In this document: piece after piece, positions 48,101-60,800 of the stretch
Layout of the letters: the number at the start of each line of letters is the position of its first letter
How positions within the stretch are numbered: the first letter of the stretch is position 1
From: Linanthus parryae
Taxonomy: Eukaryota; Streptophyta; Magnoliopsida; Ericales; Polemoniaceae
Assembly (NCBI GenBank): GCA_023055425.1
Contig: JALGPY010000033.1
Location: 2,474,908 to 2,538,907, forward strand
DNA length: 64,000 bases
Direction: 5' to 3'
Program-made: the position numbers and the translations under genes
Notes under the pieces: generated by a model
What the model was told of the DNA's origin: nothing
What the model saw: only the letters and a program-made list of their open reading frames with translations
The model's database searches: none

Positions 48101-50113
48101 TAGAATTTAAATGTTGGTAGGATTGTGACTCTCAGAAATCCATATGAACCTATATAAATACAAACGGAGTGTAGGATTTGACCTACAACAAAAGCTTCAG
48201 ACTCACCCAACACCCTAGAGAACCTGTTGACTCCAGTGATTCATTCTTTTGATCCTCTTGGCCACAAGCAGACCGTGCCTAGCTTGGGAGTGTTGCTGGT
48301 GTTTTCAACATCTTCCTGACCTTCAATTACTTGTTTTTACGCCACAATGGACTACTGCCTTCCGCTTCAGCATAGACATATTATTCCAGGTGAATCTCAC
48401 AACCACATTCTTGGCGAATGTAACAAAGGGGTTCAAGGTTCTAGAAAGAAGAAATGTGTTGGTAGTTATGCAGAAGTTCTCGTTCTTCCAGTAGTTGGTT
48501 CGGTGATGCAACTATGGTACTAATTCGTACGGTTCTTCACTATTTCACTTTTATTTTTTTACTTTGTGAAAGGAGATTTTTATCATATGATAAATGCATG
48601 ACGTGTTACTAAAGAGGTGTCTCATTGCTACATGTTGGCACAAGTTAGACATATGTCATGTGTTGACGTGTTTCTTGTCAAGATGGATTTTCCATAATTT
48701 TATGAAGACGGAGTCTCTTATTTCATAGTTCTGTTTATTTTAGTTGGAAGTTTATCTCTTTGTTAATTTCGTTCAATTAAAAAATATCCTTTTGTCAAAC
48801 ACGTGTGAAAAATAGGAGGAGTAATTTAGAATTTAGAATCGTATGAGCTTGATTATTTGATTATTGTACTTCATTAAATCTCATGATGTTTCAACTGATT
48901 ATGACTAATGTGATGTTTATTCACATTGATGAATCAATTGATGTGTGTTCATTTATTCCATATGCTCTACGCTACTCCAACCATCATGTTTTATTGGATA
49001 AGAAATCAAAAGAATTTCCAGCACATATCTTCAACATTTGAATTTATGAATATGAGAAACAAACAAGTACATTTTCAATCATAGACATATCAATTGGTAT
49101 CTACTTACCATTGTTCTTATGATTTTATGTTACAGAGCATATTACACTTGATTATGGAGTAATTGATATGCATAATTGAAACAACAATGATGAATGTAAT
49201 AAGCTTTGAAAACAAAGTTAATTTTCTCTTGATTCAAAAATATTGAAGCATTCATGATGGAGCAAGACGATGCAGAAAGACGAAGACTAGTATATTGTGC
49301 TTTTCAGTAGAAGTTCAAAATAGGATTTTCTACCCAAATTAACAAATGGGGAGATTAAAAATGGATGAGTGACAATGTGTTAAATCTTGGATCCCGCACT
49401 GTTTCTAAGTGCTTATGAATTCGGGAATAAAATAACTCAGATTACGTAGTGCATTGTATAATAATATTATAGATGATATGAGTCTATTTAGATACTCTGT
49501 GAAGGTAACATGTATCTTGCAGGCAGTTCTAACTACTTGTATCTATTTTTGCATGAATAATCGCTTTTTGATCCTTGAGTTTCAGATATATTCATAGAAG
49601 TTTCTGGTTCATTCTTAGGTCTGGAGCATCAATCCATGTATTTTTGCACTAAACAATCAACACTACAAAAGCGAAAAGAGTCAAAGGGCAGCATAGACCC
49701 TCTCTGGCGTGTCCTCAGTTTTGCACGGATCCCTAGGTGACCGTGCACAACCTAATGGCGGGCAGGGTTGGTTTTGGAGGCTCTTTGACTTTTTGTTTTG
49801 CTCTTTTGACAGTTTCAGTCCGTAATTTATACTTCTTAGAGATTCTTTATGATATTATTCATTGTCTTCCAAGTAAAGAGAGTCTAATTAGGAATAAAAT
49901 ATATATTTTAATAATATAATATATTTAGTGATAATGACCACAATAAGATGCATTTTTCTAATAAAAATCTTTAATGAACTTAATCAGTTTTCTATTTAAA
50001 GTTAATCGGAAGTGTTTCAATATAAATTGAAAATGTGTGGTAATAGCATTTTTTCTAAGAAATTTGGCCATTATTATATGGTTTTCATTATAAATTTTGG
50101 CCTTATCTTAATA
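45174..50113. other. Degraded AT-rich DNA, no gene recognised
   Basis: I see no coding gene in these 4.9 kb. The part 45191-45280 resembles 61441-61530. The stretch 45550-46560 has the look of an old gypsy LTR (for example TTCTTCTCTCCTCAAACTATGG followed later by CTAGGGTTATGAT), but I cannot delimit it. CTATATAAATAC at 48150-48161 looks like a TATA box ahead of a CAG-rich stretch with short open frames to about 48500. This is weak. CACTACAAAA at 49661 could be an old CACTA end. Confidence 0.5.
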
Positions 50114-50850
50114 TTAATTTGATTTCCTTTTTTTGTTATATTTTTTATTGAATATTTGATTTATAATTTTTAAGAATGTTTTCATAATTATTGGGGGGAT
50201 TAGTGGGGGCGCCACTACACAGAATATGAAATGGACAGGAGGAAACCAATCGTCAGAAGCCAAATCAGGCTCAGTGATAGGACGAAGTGATGCAGATAGA
50301 GGAAACTGAGATTCATCAAACTGAACATGTCTGGAGACATACATGTGGTGGGTAGTGGGGTCTAGAAACAGATACACACTCTGCCTAAGAGAATACCCAA
50401 CAAAGAGACATGGTACAGATCTATCCTCAAGCTTATGGGAGATGCAGGGACGCAGTCTGGGATAACACCTACAAACCAAAGATGTGAAGCTTTAGATAGT
50501 TAGGAGTCTATCAAAAAAACACCTCAAAGGGAGAAACCATGTTCAGAGTGCGAGTAGGAAGTCTAATTATGAGATAGAAAGTGGGCATGCACGCATGATG
50601 GAGGGCTAAGCCGGTCTCGACAATGTGACGATGTCATCGTTTGACATGGACATTATGATGAGGGGTATGGTGTGGAGAGGTGACATAGATCATCTGCTCC
50701 GATACCATGATAGACAAATAAGAAGATTGTGTTGTATTAAACTGATAGCCAGGTCTATACTTATATAGACTAACCTTAGAACTAAACAATAAATAATGAT
50801 AACAGTAAGTTCTCTTAAGTAATACTAATACTATTTAATGTCCATACAGA
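50114..50850 (-). pseudogene. Copia remnant: integrase tail, primer site, LTR piece
   Basis: The open stretch 50114-50479 on the minus strand reads a Copia integrase C-terminus (CFLVGYS-like, YLFLDPTTHHMYVSRHVQFDE). Upstream the frame breaks, but FEV- and MVSPFE-like remains continue to about 50580. Only about 120 bases further lies a primer site, TGGTATCGGAGCAG (50694-50707), and then an LTR starting at 50708. Gag, protease and most of the integrase are therefore deleted. The far end of the LTR is not clear. Confidence 0.65.
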
Positions 50851-52019
50851 GGATAGGATGCGGCGCACTTGGATCTCTTTCTCGATGCCACAGTTAAACT
50901 CAACAAAACAAAAAAAAAATATTCAACAAATAAAAAATCAACTAGCTCATGCCCCTGAATGAAACTAACAAATCACAAATGAAAGTAAAATTGTGGATTT
51001 GAAAATAATGAACTGAAAGTGAACAAGATGAAGTAAAGTTTGTACCTCACACTCGGAGTATTCTTACAAATGATTACCAAATAATCTCTAAGGCCAAACT
51101 TCACCAGTTCTCAATCCAATTGTGTGGTCTCGTAGGGGAGAGATTCCCGTCATCTTTTCTTCTTCAAGTTTCTTCCCGAAATGTGTCTAAGATCGTTAAA
51201 TCTTAACTTTTCTCTTGATAAAACTTCTCTTTATTACTCCGCGCTCGATTTTAGATGAAATCGGTAGTGGGAGTGAGATGCTTGCACTGAGTGCAGTGTT
51301 TGGAGTAGTAAATTGTCAGACTTGGTGGAATAGTGAGCACATGGAGGATTCGGCAGGTGAAGCTCTCAACAATGGCGAAGGAGGGTTTAGTGAGAAAGTG
51401 AAAGAATAATATTTTCCCTGTCTTTATAGGTCGCATCTTACTCTCTCGCTGCAGTGGGAGAAGGGTTCCTTTTCTATTACTGCCTTTTTATTTCTCTCCA
51501 GGGTGGGAAAGTTTCTATTTTGTCTCGTCGAGGTGGCAAATTCACTATTTTCTCTTTCAGCCCAATTTTCGTCATTTTCCTTGCCAACCTTGTTTTGCCT
51601 TGTTCGTTCTAGCTTCCACTTCTCGTTTCTTCAATTATTTCCCTTCAAATGTGTAGGGTGATCCGCAAACTCATGGAATGAATTACCTATGAGGGTCAAA
51701 TTTATCGTAATGCATTGGGAGAATATCACACCACACATCTTTTGAATGTCGCCTTCATCAAAAATATCCCCAAGTTCCATGGAATTTACTCCCTTGCACT
51801 CGAGTGCTTTGCGCACTGGGGTACATCTTTAAACTCTAACTTCATTCCCTGAAATCAAAACATTAAACACATCCTTTCTCAGTCTCATTAATAGAATGAA
51901 TTTAAGCTACGAGAAACAAGACTTAAATTAGATACTTGAAATTTAGAAACTTAAACTAACTAAAGTAAAACTTGATAAGCTAACTCAAAAAAATAAAAAA
52001 AAAAATAAAAAATAAATGG
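50851..52019. other. Unassigned AT-rich stretch
   Basis: No gene recognised. The segment 51430-51610 has pyrimidine-rich TTTCTATT and TTTCACTATTTTCTC repeats. The poly-A region at 51985-52012 is low-complexity. The sequence at 52018-52050 (GGTTGGGTAGCATCC) resembles the conserved GGTTGGGTTGCCTCCC site found antisense in Athila/Tat gypsy elements, which leads into the next feature. Confidence 0.4.
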
Positions 52020-52785
52020 TTGGGTAGCATCCGAATGAGCGTTTTAAATTAGCATCGGCGTCCCGCCTTGGTTACCTGATGGGGAAGCTAGAATTGCATA
52101 GCTTGGCTAAACATCTCCTTGATTTTTTTTTTATTTGAGTTTGTTCACCACCTCGTGCACTTCAACTTTCTTCTGCACTATAGGTTCCTTCAGCCTAGTC
52201 TCAAATTTTAATAATGTCTCATGTTCCGTTTTTGAATCCTCCTTGTTTAACCTTTTACAAACCTTAGGTTCCCGAAACCTTATCATTGCCAACTTACCTT
52301 GTCCAATTGAGCCATCAAATGCATTTATGTGTCATGGACTCATCATAGTGAGTTCCCCAATTTTCAAGTCAACAGTGAGTAGCATCGTCTCTAATAATGG
52401 CCTCCTAAAGATAAGAGGCCCTTCTTTATCCACTTCTACGTCAACTATGATAAAATTAGCTGGAAATCCAAATTATCCCTCCTTCACAAGTAGAATTCTC
52501 AATCATTTCGGTTTCACGCACTGTGGACTAATCTGCAAGTGGTAAGCACACACTAGATGGACTTGGATCTCCAACCCCTAGCCGCTTGAGAAAAGATAAA
52601 TGAATAAGGCTTACACTAGCTTCAAAATCACATAAATCTTTAGTACTAAATGCACCCACAACTTGAAGAACCAATCACACTTTCTGAGTCTCCCAACTTA
52701 AAGGTTTCTCTTTGAATAATGGCACAAGATTTTTCAGTTAAAGTAAATAGACGAGTTGAATGATGATCGCAATGAAAGAACCAAT
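52020..52785 (-). pseudogene. Ty3-gypsy protease-region remnant
   Basis: On the minus strand, broken frames keep the order typical of Athila/Tat-type gag-protease: LCDFEASVSLIHLSFLKRLG (like LCDLGASINLMP, with the catalytic aspartate position changed), LADQSTVRETEMIENS, and GPLIFRRPLLETMLLTVD followed by IGELTM (like LGRPFLATARALIDVEKGELTL). Next to its 5' side lie a primer site, ATTGGTTCTTTCATTG (52770-52785), and an LTR, so gag has been deleted. This may be a coding relative of element G, whose LTR and primer site are similar. Confidence 0.65.
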
Positions 52786-53201
52786 CTTTTAGGAATAACC
52801 TAACGAACTACCTATTCAAGATGCTACAATCTCCAGACTAACACTAAACGCACATGAAAACGAAAAGAAAACACTAAACACTTACCGATTCAAGATGCTA
52901 CAATCTCCAGACTAACACTAAACACACATGAAAACGAAAAGAAAACATTAAACACTTAATATTCTTCTTGATTGATGAATAAAAGAAACAATTAAACCTA
53001 TTAAACTAGAAAACATTCGCACCCCTAGCCTAGACGGTTCAATCTAACGGGCCCGAGAAAGAACCGAATAGAAAACTCGGCTCGACTAATTAAAATTAAT
53101 TAAATAATTTAATTAAGTAAAAATAAATAATAATAACTAATCTAATTAACGATAATAATAGTTATACGGTTAATCCTTACAATATCGTTGACCCGTATCA
53201 C
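52786..53201 (-). repeat. Gypsy LTR related to element G
   Basis: Reads TGATACGGGTCAACGATATTG from 53201 on the minus strand and follows the G LTR through the landmarks TTTACTTAATTA, TCGGTTCTTTC and GGGCCCGTTAG. It contains a direct tandem duplication of a 74-bp unit (52814-52887 and 52888-52961), which makes it longer than the 300-bp G LTRs. Confidence 0.75.
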
Positions 53202-53458
53202 CATACATGTATGGCTCACTTGAAATATAGTTTGCAAATGTTACTATATATTCATAGTTTCCTTCGCAATTAATTTTTAATTAAATTTGATCATATTTCA
53301 AAGAAATCGTGTTTATGATCGTTACACAAATGATAACATGTTCATTTAGTTGAGGACATATTGAGAGTTATGCTTGAACACTATAACTCGGCTTTGTTCT
53401 AGGCGTGAATTGAACAACTAGTATGATAAAAAAAAGATACGGACTCAAACAATATGGT
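53202..53458. other. Flank left of duplication copy B
   Basis: AT-rich, no gene. It probably corresponds to the sequence left of the CACTA insertion in copy A, which lies outside the window. Confidence 0.4.
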
Positions 53459-55950
53459 AGTGCTTGGTCTTTTTTCATTGTGAAAAATTTGGAGCAATTC
53501 AGTATTTATGGATATTTAATTTTTTTATGAACTGACAATTACATGTTCTCCATATATTTTTTGTTCATAAAAATATTTATTTTTATGATATTGCGATATT
53601 TTTAATTGAAGGTTAGAAGGTAATAGTATAAAGTCCAACCGACAACCTCATCAAGCCATTTTATAAGAAATAAAAGTTTAAAAAAAATACCAATTTGACA
53701 GTTGTACACCTAAAAATAGATTAAAGAATTATTACAAATATTTAATCTTCAACTTATCAAGATCAATAGAGAAATAATATTCTCCAACTAATCAAAGTAA
53801 AATCCTAAAAATGACATTCAAGAACACGATACTATATTGAAGACTACAAGGAAAAACAACAAGTCTAATGAAGATGTGCCTCACACAATTTAGTGTATGG
53901 CTACGTCTTGTGAAAAAAATAATAAGTAGCGAGGCACCATAAAATTGAAATAATTTGGTGAATCTTTCATCATAGAAAGTCATTTTAGCTTGACCTTGCG
54001 CTAGCAATTCATGAAAAAGAGTCATTTTACTTATGAAATTTATGAAAATTGTATCATAGAAAACTGGTTGATACAGAGTTGTTTTACGAGTATTTGAGCA
54101 ATTTAATGCCAAGTAAATTTAGTTTAGAAATACTTAACATAGGAAAAAAATTTAATACGATGTATGAGTTTCCATGATTTGAGATAAGGGGTCAAGAATA
54201 ATGAGACATTAGTTTAGTAATCAATCATTCGAGGGTTGACGCTTGCAAATTGTGGCTCCTAATTAGTAAAGAAGGAATAAATCGCCAACGATGAGATAAA
54301 AATGAGATGTCAACACAAGTTGAGAGTGCAGTTTGTTTCATATGAAAAAATTATATATGAATTATTATAACTTAGACTATGTATAGAAATCCTAATTCTA
54401 ATTGTTAACTGCAATTGAAATTACTATAAACTTATCATTAACTTAATTTTGATGACTAACCAAATTATTTTGCAACTGTATATAAGAACCGAGTAATCAA
54501 TGTCAATGAGCTTTGACTAGACCAATTATTTCTTCCACTATGTGTCTTACGCGTTTGTTAAAAGGGTTTCTTAATGTTTTTTTAAGAGTATCATGAATGG
54601 ATTTGGTTGGGCGATAATTCTACTCAAACATGAACCTACTATTTTGTTTTTACGTTAAAATATAATTGTTGTTCCACGAAAGTCCGGTTATATTTATAAT
54701 GAACATTTACTGAGTTAGTTGCGCGATATCCCTTGCTGCATTATAATAAAGGTAAAAATGATGGAGACGCATCAAACCTTGTATGACAGAGCTTTCATAA
54801 GAGAGACCGTTCTGTTTCTCGTCTCCTTCCATAAGGATCTTTTTGGGTAACTGCACGGGATGTTCATTGAATTGTCTTTTTTATAAATGCAAATCTGATC
54901 ATCTTGATCTACATGGAAATTGTTTGAATTTTTATTTCTCCATGGTGTTCATTGATCTTTGTTGCTGATTTAACGTTATACAGATAAGTATCTCATTGTT
55001 CATGTATCCCTTGTCATCACCCGCAAGGACATCATTCTTAGTTATGAAATTGAAAGAATGATGCACATGATCCTTGCTATACAACTTTATTTAATTCTTG
55101 AGAGGCCTTGAGGATCATTACCTTTTGGATATATTGGTAGACTCTTGGCTTCAGAAACCCTGTTAAGACAATTATGTTGCTCGATAATGTCAGATACGAT
55201 TTTTTGATCACTAAGGAAGTAGTAAGATGCCTCAACTACTTTAGCACTCATCGTTTTCTATAGTAACCAACCTCAAGTAATCTCTAAATCACAGAAGACT
55301 TAATTTATTTAAAGACCCCCGGTTCCTTGGTGGTAACCGCACCAATTTTATCATGGGAATCGTTGTGGTCCCACACAAACTATGCCATTTGGGACTAACG
55401 AAGGTAGTGCAGGAAGCTGAAAAAATATATGATGCAAGGTAGTCAACGGAGAATGATAAGGTTACTTGATCCTTGCCTGACCCTACTTATTTTTAACCGT
55501 CACTACATCCATGACGGCCATATGACATACATCGTGTGTATGATCACAGAGTTATCGAGCGATAATAATTTTCTTTCACAAGGTTTCGGAAGACAAGAAT
55601 CTTTAGATATATCCAAAAGGCCATGATCCTCGAGCCTCTCAGGTTTAGAGCGAAGTTGCATAGCAAGTATCATGTGGAACCTTCTTTCAAGTTCATGAAT
55701 AGTCATTATGTCCTTTCGGGTGATGATAAGATATATAGCTACTGTGAGAATCATCGGTGTAAAATATTAAATAAGCGATATGGATCACAGGACACCATAG
55801 GGAGAAATTTTAGAACAATATCCAAGTCTATCTAGATGATCAGATTCAAAATTATAGAAAAATAATGCAAGTAACATTCCTACAGCCACACAAAATATCC
55901 CTAAATAGAGAAAAGATAAACATAATGACCACTCTTTGGTAATGTATATG
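53459..55950. repeat. Segmental duplication copy B, left part
   Basis: Collinear with 16087-18493, without the CACTA element. It begins AGTGCTTGGTC exactly where the CACTA element ends in copy A. A minus-strand open stretch (53792-54112, 106 residues, with HELLAQGQAKMTFYDERF) is not recognised. It may be the better preserved form of a coding fragment. Confidence 0.85.
54990..55757. repeat. Inverted repeat of a gene fragment (copy B)
   Basis: The left arm (about 54990-55215) is the reverse complement of the right arm (about 55525-55757), as in copy A at 17570-18300, with a slightly longer spacer (about 35 extra bases near 55467-55501). The right arm on the + strand has an open frame at 55623-55835 (with SKYHVEPSFKF and GDDKIYSYCENH). 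The matching frame in the left arm is interrupted. Confidence 0.7.
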
Positions 55951-56289
55951 TGATACGGGTCAACCGTATTTTCATAAATCGTATTAATGTATTTACTTAA
56001 TTAGTATTATTTTATAGTTAGCTTATTTATTTAATTTAGTTAATTAGTTTATGTATTTAATTAGTTGAATCGGGTTTTCTTGTTGGTTCTTTGCAGGGCC
56101 TGTTATGTCGAATCGTTTACATTAGGGTTGCGTACCTTTCCATGTAAACAGTGTAATTATTCAGTTTTATAAATTAAGAAGAAAATTAAAGTGTTAGTGT
56201 TTTATTTTCGTGTGTGCGTTTCGTGTTGTACAATAGTAATTGTGTTATCAATTGGTGCTTTTATTGTCTTTCCGCTACTCAACTGGTGA

Positions 56290-56331
56290 ATGGTGATGAC
56301 AGAAGATACTGTTTCCTCGACTCTTGCCAAA
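56290..56331 (+). pseudogene. Gag start of element G, copy B
   Basis: MVMTEDTVSSTLAK then TGA at 56332-56334, where copy A has CAA. Downstream the frame would match copy A to about 56480, after which frames diverge. The two copies carry different first stops, so each gag decayed on its own after the duplication. Confidence 0.6.
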
Positions 56332-57528
56332 TGATTGCTTGTTGCAATCGAACAACTACATATTCAAATGGAAGCTCGATTCGATAAAATAAATACAATC
56401 TTCGACCGAATAGAAGGTTCCTACCCATTTCTGAAAGAGAAGCCACAGACGTCGCCACAAATCCAGGAACATCCAACTATCCAAGCAAGAACAACAGCTA
56501 GTTTACCCAATGCAGCAGCAGCAATCGCCACCATCATTGCCACCTTCTTTACCACAACACACAACCCAGCTGCACCAGGTAAAACACTTCCTTCCCACTC
56601 CGCACAACGTGGCCAAGGAAACTGCATAGACAGCGTTCCAAGATCCTCATGCGCATCCCCCGCAACGGGTAGGAACATTCCATTCGGTCGGATCTACTAT
56701 TGGAGGAGATTCACTAGCACTTCAACCGGCGTTTCAGCACCAGACCGCGAACCATCAAATCACTCCTCCCATAACCATGACGCAGATCCGCAGTCCTTAC
56801 CCGTTCGCCCATGCCGGCGACCTCGCCCAGGTCCGGTTCCGAACCACCGTTCCAGCCACCGTGGCTACTTCACACGAGTAAGCAGCAGCACATTCACCAA
56901 GTTGTGCCGCAAGGGAACGGAAATTACCAGCTACGTTCAGTGGTGGGCTCCCTCGTCGCGTCCCTCTAGGCGTTGCGCCCACCACCAACAGAACCACCAC
57001 CTCCATCCAAGAGACACAACCACCACCTGCCACAACCGACGGGTACATCCTCTATTTTTTTTGTTCAGCAGACAACTAGGTTTGATAGTACATTCGTGCT
57101 AATTTTTAATTTGGCTAAAAGTTACAATTGGGCCCAATAATTTACTTTGGCCCAATTTTCCTTTTGGGCCTCATTCTCTTGGGCAGAAGATATTTGTCCT
57201 TATTACTTATATTTGACTACAACGCAGCCTTTTCTAGGTCGTTCTCCGTCAATTTGATCCAGGCACACATATTTATAGACGTGCTTAAAAAAAATCCCCA
57301 TTCACCTTGAGGGCAAGGTCCTTTTCAACAGCGGGGGAGTTGATACGGGTCAACCGTATCTTCATCAATCGTATCTTTATAATAAGTATTATTTGATAGT
57401 TAGTTTATTTATTTATATTATTTAACTTTGTTATTTACTTAATTAGTCGAACCAAGTATTTTTGTCGGTTCTTTCCCAGGCCCGTTAGGTCGAACGTTCT
57501 AAGCTTAGGGTTGCATATTTTTCTATTT

Positions 57529-58821
57529 TGAAAGGGGTGTATGCAGATAGATATGCAGCACAGACACTCTAGAAGGGGGGTTGAATAGAGTATGCCAACA
57601 TGTTGCAAAACTTGTGGAGGGAAAGATTTTTAGTTCAAGTGCAAAGGAGTTCAAGGCTTTGAACACAAATTCAAGCCTTTGAAAAGAAATACAGTTTGAA
57701 ATGAAACAGACAAGTCTTTTTCAAGGCCTTGAAAAGAGTTTCAAACCATTTTAAACAGACAAGTTTAAATGTAGCAGAACTAAGTATGTAACTGAAACTG
57801 TAACTGCAAGAGACAAGGGATTTATTGAGTTCAGTCCACTGGACCTACGTCTCTACCTCGGGGATCTTCTCCCTGCAGGATTTTCAACTCAATTCTTATT
57901 AATCAAAAGCTAAGCCCTAGATCTCAAGCACAGAGAGTTCCCTTACTCTGTTACAGCTTGTGGTTCTCGCTAACCTATCTAGTACATGCTCTAGCTAACA
58001 GAACTAAGAATTCTCTATTTTTCACCTTGAAAAATCCTTGATAATTAAATATAGAAGTATTATAGAAATTATCTACCAATAAAGCACAATACAGAAGAAC
58101 ACTAGAGTGCAAAACTGCAGTGAAGAATGCATTGAACTTCTGTGAGTCGGATTGTGAGAGTAATGAACTTCTTTGATGCTTGTCAATCCAGAATTGTGTC
58201 TCTCTTTTTTCCCGTTGAGTGTCCTATATTTTTGCTTCAAATGAGCTCCATTGATACTGTTTGAAGCTCTGCAAATCTTTCCAGATTTTCAGCAACAACT
58301 TCCTATTTTGTAGGCAACAGCCTTGACTTTCTTTAACAGCTTTCTCCAACGGATAGTTGGTCACAATCATCAGAGATGTTGTTGTGATCTTGTCTTTAAA
58401 CAATCTGAGAAGCTGTCATGAGTCTCTGATTTATCACAGGATCATCTTCTCTACGTATTTCCCTTCCTGCAAAAGCCAGATAAGGAAACAAATCCTGCAG
58501 GGTTAGGAAATAAAATTTCCCTGCAAAACTGAGTCAAACTGATGGATTAAAACATGTTAGATATATAAAAACAGTTTGTCTTTCATCATCAAATAATAAC
58601 ACATCAAGTACAGGGGTGAGAGGGATATAATTAGATCAAAAGAGTTTAGAGAAACTCCCCCTCAGAACATGCATGCAGGTCAGACAGTTTCAAGACTTTG
58701 AATCCTGGTTCAAGGCCTTGAAATAGCTCAAGCCTGTGAAACCTGATTCAAGGCTTTGAAAACTGATTCAAGGTCTTGAAATACCTAAATATTTCAAATC
58801 CATGAAACATGTGACCTTACA
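57529..58821 (-). repeat. Solo LTR of X inside LTR2 of G (copy B)
   Basis: A 1293-bp LTR with target-site duplication TATTT at 57524-57528 and 58822-58826. It lies at the same position of LTR2 as element X in copy A. The same insertion was therefore inherited by both copies and reduced to a solo LTR here. Confidence 0.9.
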
Positions 58822-58943
58822 TATTTAAATAGTGTAATTGTCTAGCTTTATAAATCAAGAAGAAAATTAATGTGTTAGTGTTTTATTTTCGTCTGTGTGT
58901 TTGATGTATGTGCCCGAGCGAAAGTAATTGTGCTAAGAATATG

Positions 58944-60375
58944 ATACAAAGTTGGATGCTTCTACATTAGAACAAGAATGATGACTTTCGTCCAACCACA
59001 TTCATCATGAGTTTACCAAACCAACTTAGTAATCATCCAAAACAAAAGTGCACACTTAGTGATCTAGCAGATTAGTGATCCCCTTTTAACTCAAATTGTA
59101 GGTTCACGTTTGAATGGGATTTTTGTCCGGCCAAACCCATTCATGAGATAAATGGGTACAACATGCAGGGGCATAAATAATTTTTCTGATTCTCAAAAAA
59201 ATAAAAAATATAATAAATAATTCTTCTTGTCAATGTCCATTCTTATATGACACCATTCACTTAATTCTTAAAATGTTGCAAAACAAATTTGCAAGTCATA
59301 AAAGTCAATGTTATAGAAAACTATCTAGTATTGCCATTTAAACTTGATAACTAAAATCCAAGGGTTGCTAGCCACGGTATATGATATAATATTTTAGACA
59401 CAAATTTAGCATATGTAGTAAGCTACTCTTTGAATATGGTTTGATTTCTCTTTTGCGCCTGATCATCGCTGCTTCATTACTACTTTGCGAATTGGGAGCC
59501 ATAATTTCCAAGCCTCAACTATTGCGTCTTTTTTTTTTTGAAGTAATTACTCACTGTTCTTAATCACTAGTCTCAAAGGATGTCAACTCTGACATCCTAA
59601 CGAAATTCCTCCTTGAGTTGGAATTTCAAAATTTATTTGCTTGGCGTTAAATAATTCGAATCCTCGCAGCAGAACTTGGTATCAACCAACTTCACGTGAG
59701 AGAAGTTTCATAAGTTTCATATGTGATGTTGTGTCATGAATTGCCATTGAAAGGACGACACTAACTTGACTTTCTATTATCAAAGATTTTACCAAATTAA
59801 TTCAATGTTCTTGATTCTTGTTTATTATTATCCACTAGACTAACTTCGCACCAATTAGTGAATGGAACAACTTCATTAGATATGCTATTTTTACTTTGTA
59901 GTCATAAATATTAACCTGTGTCCTTTGTTGTTCTCTCTAGGATTTTTCTTGTTAGGGAATTTTATAGTTGTATTTATCTAAATTAGTTGAATAGAAAATA
60001 TTTTAACTAATCATTTAATGTTGTTCTCTTGGTGTATAAGTAATATCACATTTTTCAGTGCATTTCTATTTGCAACAGAAGAAATCTATGATCTAAAAGC
60101 TCGTTATTATTGTTTGTGATTTGTGTAACACTCTAGATTTTTATCATGACCTAATGCACGATCAATTTGTTTTGGACAATTCAGTAATTATAATTTCCAG
60201 AAACAGAAGTATTTGGGACAGTGTGATTACAGGTTGTTGAGAGGTAGGATTATAGTTAGTAGGAGTGTTGGCGGTAAAAATATAATTTATGGAAATAGGA
60301 AAATCAAAATCTACCCACAAATTTGTTTTATGACACTTGGAACCCCCATGTGTCACATTTTCTAAAGCACTTCAC
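58944..60375. other. AT-rich spacer without recognised features
   Basis: Short AT-rich sequence with many stops in all frames. Homopolymer T occurs near 59527-59540. I see no gene, LTR or repeat that I can support. Confidence 0.5.
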
Positions 60376-60800
60376 ACCTCACCCGTACCGGTGGTTGACC
60401 CGACAAAGATGTCGGGTCACTGGGTCACCGGTCCAACCGGCGAATCACTGGTCGGACTAGTGGGTCAATAATAAATTATTAATAATATATTATAGTACAT
60501 ATTTATAGTGAAATATATTAAAAATTGACATATTATAGTTTAAATCATTAATTTTTGTGTTGTTAAACTTTTTTTACATTTATTATGAATGAAATCACAC
60601 AGACGTTAATAAAAATGTTTAAACAGGCATTTCGATTTGTTTTTTCATGCTTAAAACCGGACCGGTTCAGCCCAATTAACTCAAAACGGGTCATCGGGTT
60701 AATCACAAACCCGTCGGGTCTGATGAGGTTTGGGCGGGTTCGACCAGGTTAGTGACATATACGAACCGAGTAGTGACGCGGACTGGGTTTAATAACTATG
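60376..60800. repeat. MITE-like block with GC-rich arms
   Basis: Two GC-rich arms (60385-60470 and 60650-60795) are rich in ACCGG, GGGTCA and GACCCG. They flank an AT-rich middle (60470-60640), and each arm partly complements the other and itself. Such GGTTGACCCGG-type sequences are common short non-autonomous DNA elements in plants. I cannot fix the ends or the target-site duplication. Confidence 0.4.

Larger units (their letters stand above)
55951..58938 (+). mobile_element. Gag-only LTR element G, copy B
   Basis: A complete element with target-site duplication ATATG (55946-55950 and 58939-58943). LTR1 is 55951-56250. The internal region is 56251-57340, with primer site ATTGGTGCTTTTATTG and purine tract AGCGGGGGAGT. 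LTR2 is 57341-57528 plus 58827-58938, split by a solo X LTR. No pol domains are present. The last LTR bases (CTAAGA) have diverged from TTATCA. The copy at 18494 has the same left flank ATATG, so both derive from one insertion. Confidence 0.85.

Noticed and set aside
48150..48500. TATA-like box followed by short open frames as a host gene
   Set aside because: No frame longer than about 80 codons, no recognised domain and no splice model that extends it.
49661..49670. CACTACAAAA as a left CACTA terminus
   Set aside because: No matching inverted end, no transposase and no subterminal repeats were found nearby. Ten bases are too few.
52814..52961. Repeat array as a CRISPR
   Set aside because: Only two adjacent units without spacers, inside a plant LTR.
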